Shown: positions 47,593 through 56,960, counted from the stretch's first letter. The stretch: 64,000 nucleotides of DNA from [Haemophilus] felis (GCA_002015125.1 MUYB01000012.1:62001-126000); one strand, 5' to 3'. The notes: generated by a model not told the origin, from the letters alone. Numbers and translations are program-made.

Positions 47593-47846
47593 ATGAGCTG
47601 AAGTATCAGCGGTTATTAGAGGGGTTAGAGATTAGTGAAGTTAATTTAAAAGATCTCAATGAAGTTGAAACTTTTAGAATTGATAGTGATTATTTCTTAA
47701 AAAAATATTTAAAAATTAAAACTATTGTTGAAAATAATCCTGATAATTTTACTTCACTATCAAAATTAGAATTAAAAATTGATGCTAGTGCATTTTATCC
47801 CTCATTAGAACCTTACTATAATAAGGGAAATATTCCTTTTGTTCGT
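47593..47846 (+). pseudogene. 5' part of the specificity subunit, in frame but lacking a start codon
   Basis: The S-subunit frame is open well upstream of its first GTG (47847). The translation (FDELKYQRLLEGLEISEVNL ... VETFRIDSDYF ... NIPFVRVSDV) is clearly part of the same protein. No ATG, GTG or TTG occurs in this frame until 47847. An ATG at 47593 is out of phase by one base; restoring one base after it would give a normal N-terminus. This is probably a frameshift at the start, or a non-standard start. Confidence 0.6.
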
Positions 47847-49016
47847 GTGTCTGATGTAAATAATTTTATTGATTATGATAACTGCATAAAGATCCCAAAA
47901 GAAATTGTAAATAGTAATGAATTTTCAACATTGAAAATAATTTCAAAAGGAGACATTGTTATAACAAAAGGTGGGAGTATAGGTAGAGTATCTTTAATTG
48001 AAAAAGAGACGGCAGTAACAAGAGATCTTATTTTTATAAATTCATCTAGATTAAGTGAAATGGATTATATTTGCTTATATGTCTATTTTAATACACGTTT
48101 CTGTCATGACTTGATGGTACAATCATCATCAATGACTGCACAACCACATTTAACATTAACATTAGTTAAAAAAATTCCTATATTTAATCCAAGTAATGAA
48201 TTTAAAGATAAAGTTTCAGCTTTATTTAAATCTTCTATTTATAAACGAGAACAAGCTAAAACCACTTATTTATTAGCTGAAGCTTTATTACTTGAAAAAT
48301 TAGGTTTACAACATTTCCAAGTACCTGAACAAGCGGTAAATCTCAAATCATTCTCTGCCAGTTTCGGACTTTCAGGGCGATTAGATGCAGAGTTTTATCA
48401 AGCAAAGTATGAAAGCTATAAAACTAAAATTGAAGCTAATGGATTTGTCAAAATTCAAGATGAATATAGTCAGGTTAAAACCAAATCTAATTTTGATTTG
48501 CCAAATTATCAATATATTGAAATTGGTGATGTAAATGTTTCAGAAGGCTCATATTTATTCAACGAAATTGCAACCGAAGAATTACCAGCCAATGCAAAAA
48601 TTATGGTTAAAAAAGGGGATATTTTAATTTCAACAGTTCGCCCAAATCGTGGAGCAATAACCATTATTGAACACGAACGAAATGATTTAATCGTAAGTGG
48701 TGCGTTTACCGTATTACGTAAAAAAATGAAATCAAAATTTAATAATGAATTTCTGAAAGTGCTATTGCGAACAGAAATGTATAAGGATTGGTTGCTTCAA
48801 TTTAATGTCGGCACAAGCTATCCTGTAATTAAAGATGAGGATGTGCTTAATTTGGTTATTCCAAAAGTAAATGAAGAAACCCAAACCAAAATTGCCCAAT
48901 TAATCCAACAATCCAACCGTTTACGTGAGGAAAGCAAAGCATTATTGGAAGAGGCAAAATATAGGGTGGAACTCGCTATTGAACAAGGGGAAAGCGCTGC
49001 GCTGGCGCTTAGCTAA
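47847..49016 (+). CDS. Restriction-modification specificity subunit (HsdS/BcgI-B-like)
   Basis: A 389-aa remainder with two target-recognition halves. The first runs SDVNNFID...KGDIVITKGGSIGRVSLIEK...; the second, from about nt 48440, runs YQYIEIGDVNVSEGSY...KKGDILISTVRPNRGAI. Each is followed by a helical conserved region (SIYKREQAKTTYLLAEALLL and KIAQLIQQSNRLREESKALL). It confers DNA sequence specificity on the upstream RM protein. The GTG at 47847 is only the first available start; the real protein should include the preceding ~85 codons (see 47593-47846), so this gene may be inactive or phase-altered. Base composition is more AT-rich than its neighbours. Confidence 0.8.
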   Translation: MSDVNNFIDYDNCIKIPKEIVNSNEFSTLKIISKGDIVITKGGSIGRVSLIEKETAVTRDLIFINSSRLSEMDYICLYVYFNTRFCHDLMVQSSSMTAQPHLTLTLVKKIPIFNPSNEFKDKVSALFKSSIYKREQAKTTYLLAEALLLEKLGLQHFQVPEQAVNLKSFSASFGLSGRLDAEFYQAKYESYKTKIEANGFVKIQDEYSQVKTKSNFDLPNYQYIEIGDVNVSEGSYLFNEIATEELPANAKIMVKKGDILISTVRPNRGAITIIEHERNDLIVSGAFTVLRKKMKSKFNNEFLKVLLRTEMYKDWLLQFNVGTSYPVIKDEDVLNLVIPKVNEETQTKIAQLIQQSNRLREESKALLEEAKYRVELAIEQGESAALALS

Positions 49017-49064
49017 AAGCTATTTCTAGCCCTGTAAAAAAGTTGAAAGGCGTAATCATAGTCA

Positions 49065-49101
49065 AAAAAGCATAAACTTGCGTAGTCTGTTTATGCTTTT
49101 T
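49065..49101 (+). terminator. Terminator after the restriction-modification genes
   Basis: AAAAAGCATAAAC ... GTTTATGCTTTTT stem-loop with T-run, 48 nt after the S-subunit stop. Confidence 0.8.
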
Positions 49102-49141
49102 CTATGCAAAAAAATCTATTCACTTTTGATGTTTTCTTATC

Positions 49142-49170
49142 TTGACTTTTACGGCTTATAGCCGTAAATT
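49142..49170 (+). promoter_or_regulatory. Promoter with embedded palindromic operator, tacAT-like operon
   Basis: -35 TTGACT (49142-49147), 17-nt spacer, -10 TAAATT (49165-49170). A perfect palindrome TTTACGGCT-TAT-AGCCGTAAA (49148-49168) fills the spacer, the expected binding site for the DUF1778 antitoxin-toxin complex. Confidence 0.8.
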
Positions 49171-49196
49171 TAAATAATTCATATAGGAGAAGCACA

Positions 49197-49487
49197 ATGA
49201 CAGTACAAGTTACAAAAGCAAGATTGGAAGCGAAAGTCAACTTAGATATATACCAACTCATCAAGCAAGCAGCCACTATTTCAGGGCGAACATTAACTGA
49301 CTTTGTTGTGGATGTTGCTTACAGGGAGGCAAAAAAAACAATTTCAGAGCATCAAGTCTTGCGTTTGACATTGGAGGATCAGGCTGTACTTATCGAGAGT
49401 TTAAGTAAACCCGTTAAGCATAACGCCTCAATGCAAAATGCACTTGATGTATATGAAGAATACTTGTCCATTCATAAGGAAAAGTAA
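49197..49487 (+). CDS. DUF1778 antitoxin (TacA/AtaR-like)
   Basis: A 96-aa protein. The N-terminal ribbon-helix-helix part (RLEAKVNLDIYQLIKQAATISGR then TLTDFVVDVAYREA) is followed by a C-terminal toxin-wrapping tail (TLEDQAVLIESLSKP). This is the DUF1778 antitoxin family that pairs with GNAT toxins and represses its own promoter. AGGAGA Shine-Dalgarno. Its stop overlaps the toxin ATG by one base (TAATG). A perfect palindromic operator lies in the promoter. Confidence 0.92.
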   Translation: MTVQVTKARLEAKVNLDIYQLIKQAATISGRTLTDFVVDVAYREAKKTISEHQVLRLTLEDQAVLIESLSKPVKHNASMQNALDVYEEYLSIHKEK

Positions 49488-50005
49488 TGGAAAATGAAAA
49501 ATTAAAAAATTTAACCGTATTACCTTTAGAAGCATTAGGCATTAAAAAAGCGTCGTTTTCTTGTTCTGTTAAGGCATTAGAATGCTATTTTCATCAATAC
49601 GCCTCTCAAGACGTCAAAAAAGGGTTGGCAAAGTGTTTTGTGCTTATTGAAAACGCACAATCTAAGATTATTGGCTATTACACATTATCAGCGTTATCCA
49701 TACCCATTTCAGATATACCAAAAGAAAGAATAAATAAAGGGATTCCATACCCTAATATTCCTGCTGTTTTGATCGGTCGATTGGCGATTGATGATAGGTT
49801 TCAAAAGCAAGGATATGGTAAATTTTTAATTGCAGATGCGATGTACAAAATCAAAAATACGACCGTAGGATCGGCAATTTTGGTTGTTGAGGCAAAAGAT
49901 GATAATGCGGCTTCATTTTATGAACGATTGGGCTTTATTGAATTTAGACATTTGGAGAATAAACAGAGAAAATTATTTTATCCGCTCACAAATATCATAA
50001 AATAG
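49487..50005 (+). CDS. GNAT-family toxin (TacT/AtaT-like tRNA acetyltransferase)
   Basis: A 172-aa GCN5-type acetyltransferase. Visible motifs: IIGYYTLSALSI, VLIGRLAIDDRFQKQGYGKFLI (acetyl-CoA P-loop QxxGYG) and AASFYERLGFIEF. In this toxin class the enzyme acetylates aminoacyl-tRNA and stops translation, held in check by the upstream DUF1778 protein. The 1-nt overlap with the antitoxin and its length match TacT. Appears intact. Confidence 0.92.
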   Translation: MENEKLKNLTVLPLEALGIKKASFSCSVKALECYFHQYASQDVKKGLAKCFVLIENAQSKIIGYYTLSALSIPISDIPKERINKGIPYPNIPAVLIGRLAIDDRFQKQGYGKFLIADAMYKIKNTTVGSAILVVEAKDDNAASFYERLGFIEFRHLENKQRKLFYPLTNIIK

Positions 50006-50070
50006 ATGAATGCTGTGCATATAGCGCATTGTTCAACCGTCTAAAAAATCTAAATTAATCGCTAAGTAAT

Positions 50071-51897
50071 ATGTTCAACCCCAAACCCTTTCTTGCTAAC
50101 GTACCGCACTTGCCGGGCGTTTATCGAATGTATGACAAACAAGACAACGTGATTTATGTGGGCAAGGCGAAAGATCTGCATAAACGGTTGTCGAGTTATT
50201 TTCGTGCCAATCTTGCAAGCCCAAAAACGGAAGCCTTGGTCGCGGCGATTGCGCGCATTGATACCACACTTACCACCTCTGAAACAGAAGCCTTACTGCT
50301 CGAACATAATTTTATTAAGAATTATCAGCCACGCTATAACGTCTTGTTGCGAGACGATAAATCCTATCCTTATATTTTATTAACTCAGGAGCGACACCCT
50401 CGTATTACCGCTTATCGAGGAAGTAAAAAAATAAAAGGGGAGTATTTCGGGCCTTATCCACACGCAAGTGCGGTGCGAGAGACGCTATCCTTACTACAAA
50501 AACTTTTTCCTATTCGCCAATGCGAAAACTCCGTGTATAACAATCGCTCTCGCCCTTGTTTGCAATATCAAATTCAACGTTGTAGCGCCCCTTGCGTCGC
50601 GGGTTATGTGAGCGATGAGGACTATCAGCAACAGGTGGAATTTGCCCGTTTGTTTTTGCAAGGTAAGGATAATCAAGTGTTGGATCATTTGGTTAAGCAA
50701 ATGGAGCAGGCGAGTCAGCGTTTGGATTTTGAGCAAGCGGCACGTATTCGCGATCAAATTCAGGCAGTGCGAGCGGTGATTGAAAAGCAATTTGTGAGCA
50801 ATGAACGGTTGGATGATATGGATATTCTCGCCATTGCTTATCAGCACGGTGTCGCCTGCGTGCAGGTGCTATTTATTCGGCAGGGCAAAGTGCTGGGCAA
50901 TCGCAGTTATTTCCCAAAAGTGCCAGCCAATACGGATTTAGCGGAGCTCACGGCGTCTTTTGTGGGGCAGTTTTATTTGCAAGCCCATCAAGGGCGCACC
51001 ATTCCCAACAGCATTATTGTGGATCACAAATTGCCCGAAAAAAGGGAGTTGGAAATGTTGCTCACGGAACAAGCAGGACGCAAAGTGAGCATTCAAGATA
51101 ATACCAAAGGTAGCAAGAGCAAATATTTGCAACTGGCGCAAATGAACGCACAGGCGGCGCTAGCCAATCAATTGAAACACAGCACCTTAATTAAAGATCG
51201 TTATGCGGCGTTGCAAAACTTACTTGGCATTGCGGAAATTAAACGCATGGAATGTTTTGATATTAGTCACACCATGGGCGAACAAACCATTGCTTCTTGT
51301 GTGGTTTTTAATCAAGACGGACCGTTCAAAGCGGATTATCGCCGCTTTAATATCGAAGGCATTACGGGCGGCGACGACTATGCGGCAATGGAGCAGGCAT
51401 TACTCAAACGTTACGCTAAAAATCTTGAGCCAGACAAAATTCCTGATGTGATTTTTATCGACGGCGGTAAAGGGCAGTTAAACCGTGCGTTGCAGGTGTT
51501 TGAACATTTGCAGGTAAATTGGGATAAAAACCGACCGCACTTAGTGGGCGTGGCGAAAGGGGTAGATCGCAAAGCAGGCTTGGAAACCTTAATTTTAAGC
51601 AAACAGCATAAAGAAATTCACTTACCGCCTGATGATTTAGCCTTGCATTTAATTCAACATATTCGTGATGAAAGCCACAATCACGCCATTCAAGGGCATC
51701 GTAAAAAACGGCAAAAAGCCTTTATGCAAAGCGGTCTGGAGAGCATTGAAGGCGTCGGCGCTAAACGCCGTCAAGCCTTGCTAAAATATCTCGGCGGACA
51801 ACAAGGTGTGAAAAAAGCCACCCTTGATGAAATCGCTTCCGTACCCTGCATTTCCAAGGCATTGGCGGAAAAAATCTATGCGGCGATGCGAGAGTAG
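50071..51897 (+). CDS. uvrC: Excinuclease ABC subunit C
   Basis: A 608-aa nucleotide-excision repair nuclease. An N-terminal GIY-YIG domain ([21 protein letters not shown]) makes the 3' cut; a Cys cluster and UVR motif ([14 protein letters not shown], about 215-228) binds UvrB; the RNase H-like domain ([29 protein letters not shown]) makes the 5' cut; the tandem HhH end is [18 protein letters not shown]. Full length. Three uptake signals lie inside it. It directly follows kdsB in H. influenzae as I recall, so the island here is an insertion. Confidence 0.96.
   Translation: MFNPKPFLANVPHLPGVYRMYDKQDNVIYVGKAKDLHKRLSSYFRANLASPKTEALVAAIARIDTTLTTSETEALLLEHNFIKNYQPRYNVLLRDDKSYPYILLTQERHPRITAYRGSKKIKGEYFGPYPHASAVRETLSLLQKLFPIRQCENSVYNNRSRPCLQYQIQRCSAPCVAGYVSDEDYQQQVEFARLFLQGKDNQVLDHLVKQMEQASQRLDFEQAARIRDQIQAVRAVIEKQFVSNERLDDMDILAIAYQHGVACVQVLFIRQGKVLGNRSYFPKVPANTDLAELTASFVGQFYLQAHQGRTIPNSIIVDHKLPEKRELEMLLTEQAGRKVSIQDNTKGSKSKYLQLAQMNAQAALANQLKHSTLIKDRYAALQNLLGIAEIKRMECFDISHTMGEQTIASCVVFNQDGPFKADYRRFNIEGITGGDDYAAMEQALLKRYAKNLEPDKIPDVIFIDGGKGQLNRALQVFEHLQVNWDKNRPHLVGVAKGVDRKAGLETLILSKQHKEIHLPPDDLALHLIQHIRDESHNHAIQGHRKKRQKAFMQSGLESIEGVGAKRRQALLKYLGGQQGVKKATLDEIASVPCISKALAEKIYAAMRE
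50103..50111 (-). other. DNA uptake signal sequence (Haemophilus type)
   Basis: ACCGCACTT, the reverse complement of AAGTGCGGT, inside uvrC. Confidence 0.6.
50466..50474 (+). other. DNA uptake signal sequence (Haemophilus type)
   Basis: AAGTGCGGT inside uvrC. Confidence 0.6.
51534..51542 (-). other. DNA uptake signal sequence (Haemophilus type)
   Basis: ACCGCACTT, the reverse complement of AAGTGCGGT, inside uvrC. Confidence 0.6.
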
Positions 51898-51926
51898 CGT
51901 CGCCACATCGCTATTCATTTACCTAA

Positions 51927-52457
51927 TTAATTTTCTTTCCAAAGTTCAGCAAATTTGACTTTTGCTTTCAAAAATTTCGGTGTCGCCACAAGGTTGCAAT
52001 AAGAATTTTGTGGATTTTGTAGCAAATAGCCCTGATGATAATCTTCCGCTGGATAAAAAGTTTGTGCCGCACAAATTTCGGTTACGATTTTTTGCTCAAA
52101 GTGGGGCTGCAACGCCGCAATTTTTTGCTCTGCTAGCTGTTTTTGTTGCTCATCAAGGTAGTAAATTCCTGTGCGATATTGCGTTCCCACATCATTTCCT
52201 TGACGATTTACTTCCGTTGGATTGTGAATGGAAAAAAAGATATTTAATAAGGTTTCATAGGAAATCAGGCTAGGATCAAATTCAATTAAAACCGCTTCTG
52301 CGTGTCCTGTATCGCCAGTGCAAACTTCTTTATAAGTTGGATTTTCTGTTGTTCCATTAATATAGCCAGAAGTCGCTCGGCTAACGCCTTTAATATGGCT
52401 GAAAACTGCTTCCACACACCAAAAGCAGCCAGCGGCAAAAATTGCTTGTTGAGTCAT
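51927..52457 (-). CDS. msrA: Peptide-methionine (S)-S-oxide reductase MsrA
   Basis: A 176-aa repair enzyme reducing methionine S-sulphoxide. The catalytic motif GCFWC is at about residues 10-14, followed by GDTGHAEAV, NPTEVNRQGNDVGTQYR and YPAEDYHQGYL, all characteristic of MsrA. No MsrB domain is fused. No signal peptide, so cytoplasmic. It lies convergent to uvrC and downstream of ttcA, 48 nt from the latter. Confidence 0.96.
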   Translation of the reverse strand: MTQQAIFAAGCFWCVEAVFSHIKGVSRATSGYINGTTENPTYKEVCTGDTGHAEAVLIEFDPSLISYETLLNIFFSIHNPTEVNRQGNDVGTQYRTGIYYLDEQQKQLAEQKIAALQPHFEQKIVTEICAAQTFYPAEDYHQGYLLQNPQNSYCNLVATPKFLKAKVKFAELWKEN

Positions 52458-52504
52458 TTTTATTCCTTTTTAGTTGAGGTTGATTCATTGATTTAGCAAA
52501 AAAG

Positions 52505-53440
52505 TTAATCAACGGCTTTAATTTGTATCATTGTTTCGGCGGAAAAATCCATTGCCTCATCGTCGTCCATTGGCAAATGAGGGGTAAAATCAGGCTTATC
52601 AAAAGCAATATCGCCCTCGATATTTTCTAACACTTGACCACGCTGAATGCCTTTGAAATCGAACAAATTGCTATCGCAAAGATGAGAAGGGACGATATTT
52701 TGAATTGCACTGAACATTGTTTCGATACGACCTGGGTACTGGCGATCCCATTTTTGCAACATTTCTTTCACCACTTGACGCTGCAAATTGGGTTGCGAAC
52801 CGCACAGATTACACGGAATAATCGGGAATTGTTTAGCTGCGGCGTATTTTTCAATGTCTTTTTCTTTGCAATAGGCGAGTGGGCGAATCACAATTTGTTT
52901 GCCGTCGTCGCTAATGAGTTTCGGCGGCATACTTTTCAGTTTTCCACCGTAAAACATATTCAAAAACAAAGTTTCCAACATATCATCACGATGATGCCCA
53001 AGTGCGATTTTTGTCGCAGCAAGCTCCGTCGCTGTGCGGTATAAAATGCCTCGTCGCAAACGTGAGCAAAGAGAACAAGTGGTTTTACCCTCAGGGATTT
53101 TTTCTTTCACAATGCCGTAGGTATTTTCTTCCACGATTTTGTAATCTACCCCAATACTTTGCAGATATTCAGGCAAAATGTGTTCAGGAAATCCTGGCTG
53201 TTTTTGATCTAAATTCACCGCCACAATATCAAAATGTACTGGTGCATTGAGGCGTAAGTTAAGCAAAATATCCAGCAAGGTATAACTATCCTTACCGCCT
53301 GACAAACACACCATAACTTTGTCGCCCTCTTCAATCATATTGAAATCAGCGATAGCATTACCTACGTTACGTCGTAACTTTTTTTGTAGTTTATTTAAGT
53401 TGTAAGTTTGTTTTTTTTCTTGTTGAGCAGCAATTGTCAT
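52505..53440 (-). CDS. ttcA: tRNA 2-thiocytidine biosynthesis protein TtcA
   Basis: A 311-aa iron-sulphur enzyme that thiolates cytidine 32 of tRNA. The PP-loop [11 protein letters not shown] is at about residues 49-59, the first Cys pair [10 protein letters not shown] (about 120-130) binds the cluster, and [13 protein letters not shown] supplies the third ligand region. Length matches TtcA. 15 nt separate it from argD upstream on the same strand. Confidence 0.96.
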   Translation of the reverse strand: MTIAAQQEKKQTYNLNKLQKKLRRNVGNAIADFNMIEEGDKVMVCLSGGKDSYTLLDILLNLRLNAPVHFDIVAVNLDQKQPGFPEHILPEYLQSIGVDYKIVEENTYGIVKEKIPEGKTTCSLCSRLRRGILYRTATELAATKIALGHHRDDMLETLFLNMFYGGKLKSMPPKLISDDGKQIVIRPLAYCKEKDIEKYAAAKQFPIIPCNLCGSQPNLQRQVVKEMLQKWDRQYPGRIETMFSAIQNIVPSHLCDSNLFDFKGIQRGQVLENIEGDIAFDKPDFTPHLPMDDDEAMDFSAETMIQIKAVD

Positions 53441-53455
53441 TTTTTATTCCAATTA

Positions 53456-54652
53456 TTAAGCCCTGTTTTGCGAAAATTCTTTTAACACATTTTCTAACAC
53501 GGCGATCCCAGTGACTAATTGTGCTGATGTTATCACAAGTGGCGGAAGCAAGCGAAGTTTGTGTTTCGCAGTGAGAAAAAGAACACCTTGTTTAATGCTT
53601 TTTTGTACAACGTCGGCGACGTTGATACCTTGCTCAAATTCCACACCGATCATCAACCCCATTCCTGACACGCTTTTCACCCCTGGGAGTTTGGCGAGTG
53701 CCTGCTGTAATTTTTCGCCTTTGCGAGCCACGTCCGCTAAGAAATGTGGATCGAGCTTGGTTAATACGGCATTAGCGGCAGCACAACAAACTGGGTTCGC
53801 CCCGAAGGTGGATCCGTGATCGCCTTTGCTTAACACATCAGCACATTTTTCGCCGAATAAGATCGCCCCGATCGGCAAACCACCGCCTAGCCCTTTAGCA
53901 AGGGTAACGATGTCAGGTTGCAAGCCAAAATGTTGATAGGCAAGCAATTTGCCTGTTCGCCCAATGCCTGTTTGCACTTCGTCGATGATCAGCAAAATGT
54001 CTTTTTCCTGACACAATTGCGTGATCGCTGCGAGATAGTCAGGGTTGAGCGTTAAAATGCCGCCTTCCCCTTGCACAATTTCAAGCATAATGGCACAAAC
54101 ATCATTGTTTGCCACACGAGCGGTTAGGGCGTTGATGTCGTTCGCAGGCAAATGTTCAAACCCTTGGGTGAAGGGGAAAAAGTGCTGGTGGAACGCCGCT
54201 TGCCCTGTGGCGGCAAGGGTGGAAATGGTGCGACCGTGGAAGGAATTTTCCAAGGTTAAAATGGTAAAGCGGTTTTCGCCGTAGCGATCGTGGCTGTATT
54301 TGCGTGCAGCTTTAATTGCTCCTTCGTTTGCTTCTGCTCCCGAATTGCAAAAAAACGCTCGTTGTAGACCGCTTGCCTCACTTAGGCGTTTGGCTAAGGT
54401 GGTGGCAGGTTCGGTGTAAAACAGGTTGGAGGTGTGTTGCAGGCTTGAGGCTTGTGAAACCACGGCGTTAAGCCATTGATCGTCCGCAAAGCCAAGGCTG
54501 TTGGTGCCGATGCCGCTGGTGAAATCAAGATAGCGATTGCCGTCAAAATCCCACACTTCGCACCCTTTACCCTTGGCAAGGGCAAGGGGAAAACGGGCGT
54601 AGGTTTGGGCTAAAAATTGATGATCTTGTTGTTGAATGTCTGCATTTGTCAT
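53456..54652 (-). CDS. argD: Acetylornithine aminotransferase
   Basis: A 398-aa PLP-dependent aminotransferase of arginine synthesis (also usable in lysine synthesis). LDFTSGIGTNSLGF starts the fold, FCNSGAEANEGAIKAARKY binds PLP phosphate, LLIIDEVQTGIGRTG carries the PLP-ring Asp, and TLAKGLGGGLPIGA contains the Schiff-base Lys. The frame is open to 54790, but that part overlaps argB; the Met at 54652 (MTNADIQQQ), 10 nt after the argB stop and with AGGA upstream, is the likely start. Confidence 0.95.
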   Translation of the reverse strand: MTNADIQQQDHQFLAQTYARFPLALAKGKGCEVWDFDGNRYLDFTSGIGTNSLGFADDQWLNAVVSQASSLQHTSNLFYTEPATTLAKRLSEASGLQRAFFCNSGAEANEGAIKAARKYSHDRYGENRFTILTLENSFHGRTISTLAATGQAAFHQHFFPFTQGFEHLPANDINALTARVANNDVCAIMLEIVQGEGGILTLNPDYLAAITQLCQEKDILLIIDEVQTGIGRTGKLLAYQHFGLQPDIVTLAKGLGGGLPIGAILFGEKCADVLSKGDHGSTFGANPVCCAAANAVLTKLDPHFLADVARKGEKLQQALAKLPGVKSVSGMGLMIGVEFEQGINVADVVQKSIKQGVLFLTAKHKLRLLPPLVITSAQLVTGIAVLENVLKEFSQNRA

Positions 54653-54662
54653 TGTGTTTTTC

Positions 54663-55526
54663 CTAGTTATTCTGTTGATAAAACAGCGTGCCGTTGCCTT
54701 TTTCGCTGAAAAGTTCTTGTAAAATGGCGTTGGGAATACGTCCATCAATAATGGCGACTTCTGGCACGCCTGAACGGACGCAGTCGACACAACATTCGAT
54801 TTTCGGGATCATCCCCCCAGCAATCACGCCATCCGCTACCAGTTGTGGCACCTCGTCAATGTCGATGGAATGAATGAGCGTGCTTTCATCGAAGCGATCT
54901 CGCAGCACCCCAGCAATATCAGTCATCGTCACCAATTTACTGGCGTTTAATGCGATGGCAATTTCACTGGCGGCGGTATCGGCGTTGATGTTGTAGGCAA
55001 CGCCATTTTCATCGGCACCCACCGTCGCAATCACAGGGATAAAGCCAGCGTTCAAGGCAAATTCGAGCAAAGTGGTGTTCACCTTGGTGATCTCGCCCAC
55101 GAATCCAAGATCCACGTCCGTTTGCAATTTTCGGCAGGTTAAAATACCGCCGTCGATACCACACAAACCAATGCCACGTCCGTTAAGCAATGCCACCAAA
55201 CTTTTGTTCACTTTGCCCGCCAACATTTGTTGCACCACGTCCATTGTTTCTTGATCGGTCACACGCAAGCCGTTGATAAACTGGCTCTCTTTGCCGATTT
55301 TTTTTAACCCTTGCGAAATTTCCGGGCCGCCGCCGTGCACCAACACCACCTTAATGCCGATCTGATTGAGCAACAACAGATCTTGCATCACGGTTTTTTT
55401 CAATTCGTTGTTGATCATCGCGTTACCGCCGTATTTCACCACGATGATTTTGTGTTTGTATTTTTTGATATAGGGCGTCGCTTCATTCATCGCCGCCGCA
55501 AGGTGAGTGATGTGAAATTGTTCCAT
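54663..55526 (-). CDS. argB: Acetylglutamate kinase
   Basis: A 287-aa amino-acid kinase that phosphorylates N-acetylglutamate. Visible: IIVVKYGGNAM (phosphate loop), VVLVHGGGPEIS, the acetylglutamate site VAYNINADTAASEIAIAL and GGMIPKIECC near the C-terminus. Complete length. Downstream of argJ by 180 nt and 10 nt before argD, in a minus-strand arg cluster. Confidence 0.96.
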   Translation of the reverse strand: MEQFHITHLAAAMNEATPYIKKYKHKIIVVKYGGNAMINNELKKTVMQDLLLLNQIGIKVVLVHGGGPEISQGLKKIGKESQFINGLRVTDQETMDVVQQMLAGKVNKSLVALLNGRGIGLCGIDGGILTCRKLQTDVDLGFVGEITKVNTTLLEFALNAGFIPVIATVGADENGVAYNINADTAASEIAIALNASKLVTMTDIAGVLRDRFDESTLIHSIDIDEVPQLVADGVIAGGMIPKIECCVDCVRSGVPEVAIIDGRIPNAILQELFSEKGNGTLFYQQNN

Positions 55527-55557
55527 TGTATTTGCCTATTTGTTTATTTTGTGTTCG

Positions 55558-55687
55558 TTACAAGAAAGAAAATAATCCGTTTTGGTGAGCATACCTCAGC
55601 AACATTGCGGCGATGTACCACATATAAATGCCGATCAGCGTTTCAATAATCCGCCAAGTGAAAACCGATGCTGAAAATATTGAGCAT
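55558..55687 (-). pseudogene. Possible small membrane protein gene with a one-base frameshift
   Basis: The argJ-argB gap contains an ATG at 55687 preceded by GGGGAT whose frame ends after 14 codons. Removing one base just after the ATG joins it to an open 42-codon frame reading SVFTWRIIETLIGIYMWYIA and ending at 55558: a hydrophobic helix plus tail. It could be a decayed or mis-sequenced small membrane protein, or chance. No family recognised. Confidence 0.3.
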
Positions 55688-55706
55688 TTTATCCCCATTT
55701 TAAGGC

Positions 55707-56927
55707 TTAAGAGCGATAATCGCCGTTAATTCGCACATATTCATAGCTCAAATCGCAGCCCCAGGCTTGGGCGAAATGTTCGCCGTCGTGCATATCCACC
55801 AAAATTTGGATTTCGCTGGCAGAAAGCACTTCCGCCGCTTCTTCTTCGCTAAACGGGAAATAGGCGGCATTTTGGCAAACCAGCACTTCGCCTTTTTCGC
55901 TTTTTAACCGCAATTCCACCTTGTCGATGGAAAAATCCCCTTCCGTATAGCCAATGGCACAAAGCACACGCCCCCAGTTGGCATCTTGTCCGAACATTGC
56001 CGCTTTAAACAGATCGCTGGAAATAATGGATTTCGCAATGGCTAACCCCACCTGTGCAGAGCGTGCGTTGCTCACCGAACATTCCAGCAATTTCGTCGCT
56101 CCTTCGCCATCTTTGGCAATCTGACGGCACGCCCAAACGCACACCTGATGTAAGGCATCGCAAAACAGTGCGTAATCGGCGTTGAGTTGGGTAATTTCCG
56201 CATTGCCTGCTTGCCCATTTGCCATCACCGTTGCCATATCGTTGGTCGAGGTGTCGCCGTCCACATTGATTTGGTTCAAACTCTGTTTCACTTCCGCTTG
56301 CAAGGCTTGATTGAGCATCGCAGGGCTAATGGCAACGTCGGTGGTAATGAAGGTCAACATTGTCGCCATATTTGGGTTGATCATACCGCTACCTTTGGTC
56401 ATCGCCCCAATGCGACAGGTTTTTCCACCAAGGCTAAACTCCACGGCGAACTCTTTGTGGTGGGTGTCGGTGGTCATAATCGCTTGAGCAGCAAGGGTTC
56501 CCCCCGTGCGACTTAAACAAGCGGTAATTTCTGGAATGCCTTTTGCAAAAGGTTCAAGGGGCAGTGGCTGACCAATCACCCCCGTAGAAGCAATCACAAT
56601 ATCGCTGGCTTTTAAGCCAAGGGATTGTGCCGCCAATTCGCAGCAGGCTTGGGCTAATTCCACGCCATTTGGGTTGCAGGTATTCGCATTGCCACTGTTA
56701 CATAACATCGCTTGGCTATAGCCATCGGCAATATTTTGCTGGGTCACCAAAATCGGTGCCCCTTTTACTTTATTCTGCGTATACACCGCCGCCGTCGCAC
56801 AAGGGCGATCGCTGACTAATAACGCCAAATCTAATTTTTCTTTGTTCTTGCGGATCCCACAATGAATACCCGCTGCTTTAAATCCCTGTGGCGCCGTTAC
56901 GCCACCTTGCACTTCAATAATGTTCAT
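55707..56927 (-). CDS. argJ: Glutamate N-acetyltransferase / amino-acid acetyltransferase ArgJ
   Basis: A 406-aa member of the ArgJ Ntn-hydrolase family, which transfers acetyl groups between acetylornithine and glutamate. The precursor cleaves itself before the Thr in MATMLTFITTD (about residues 188-198), and TKGSGMINPNM lies just before it. The rest, including STNDMATVMANG and FGQDANWGRVLCAIGY, is complete. Upstream lies the truncated argC. It probably shared argC's promoter, now lost. Confidence 0.95.
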   Translation of the reverse strand: MNIIEVQGGVTAPQGFKAAGIHCGIRKNKEKLDLALLVSDRPCATAAVYTQNKVKGAPILVTQQNIADGYSQAMLCNSGNANTCNPNGVELAQACCELAAQSLGLKASDIVIASTGVIGQPLPLEPFAKGIPEITACLSRTGGTLAAQAIMTTDTHHKEFAVEFSLGGKTCRIGAMTKGSGMINPNMATMLTFITTDVAISPAMLNQALQAEVKQSLNQINVDGDTSTNDMATVMANGQAGNAEITQLNADYALFCDALHQVCVWACRQIAKDGEGATKLLECSVSNARSAQVGLAIAKSIISSDLFKAAMFGQDANWGRVLCAIGYTEGDFSIDKVELRLKSEKGEVLVCQNAAYFPFSEEEAAEVLSASEIQILVDMHDGEHFAQAWGCDLSYEYVRINGDYRS

Positions 56928-56960
56928 TTTTTATCCTTATGATGTTGTGTTGATGAGGTA

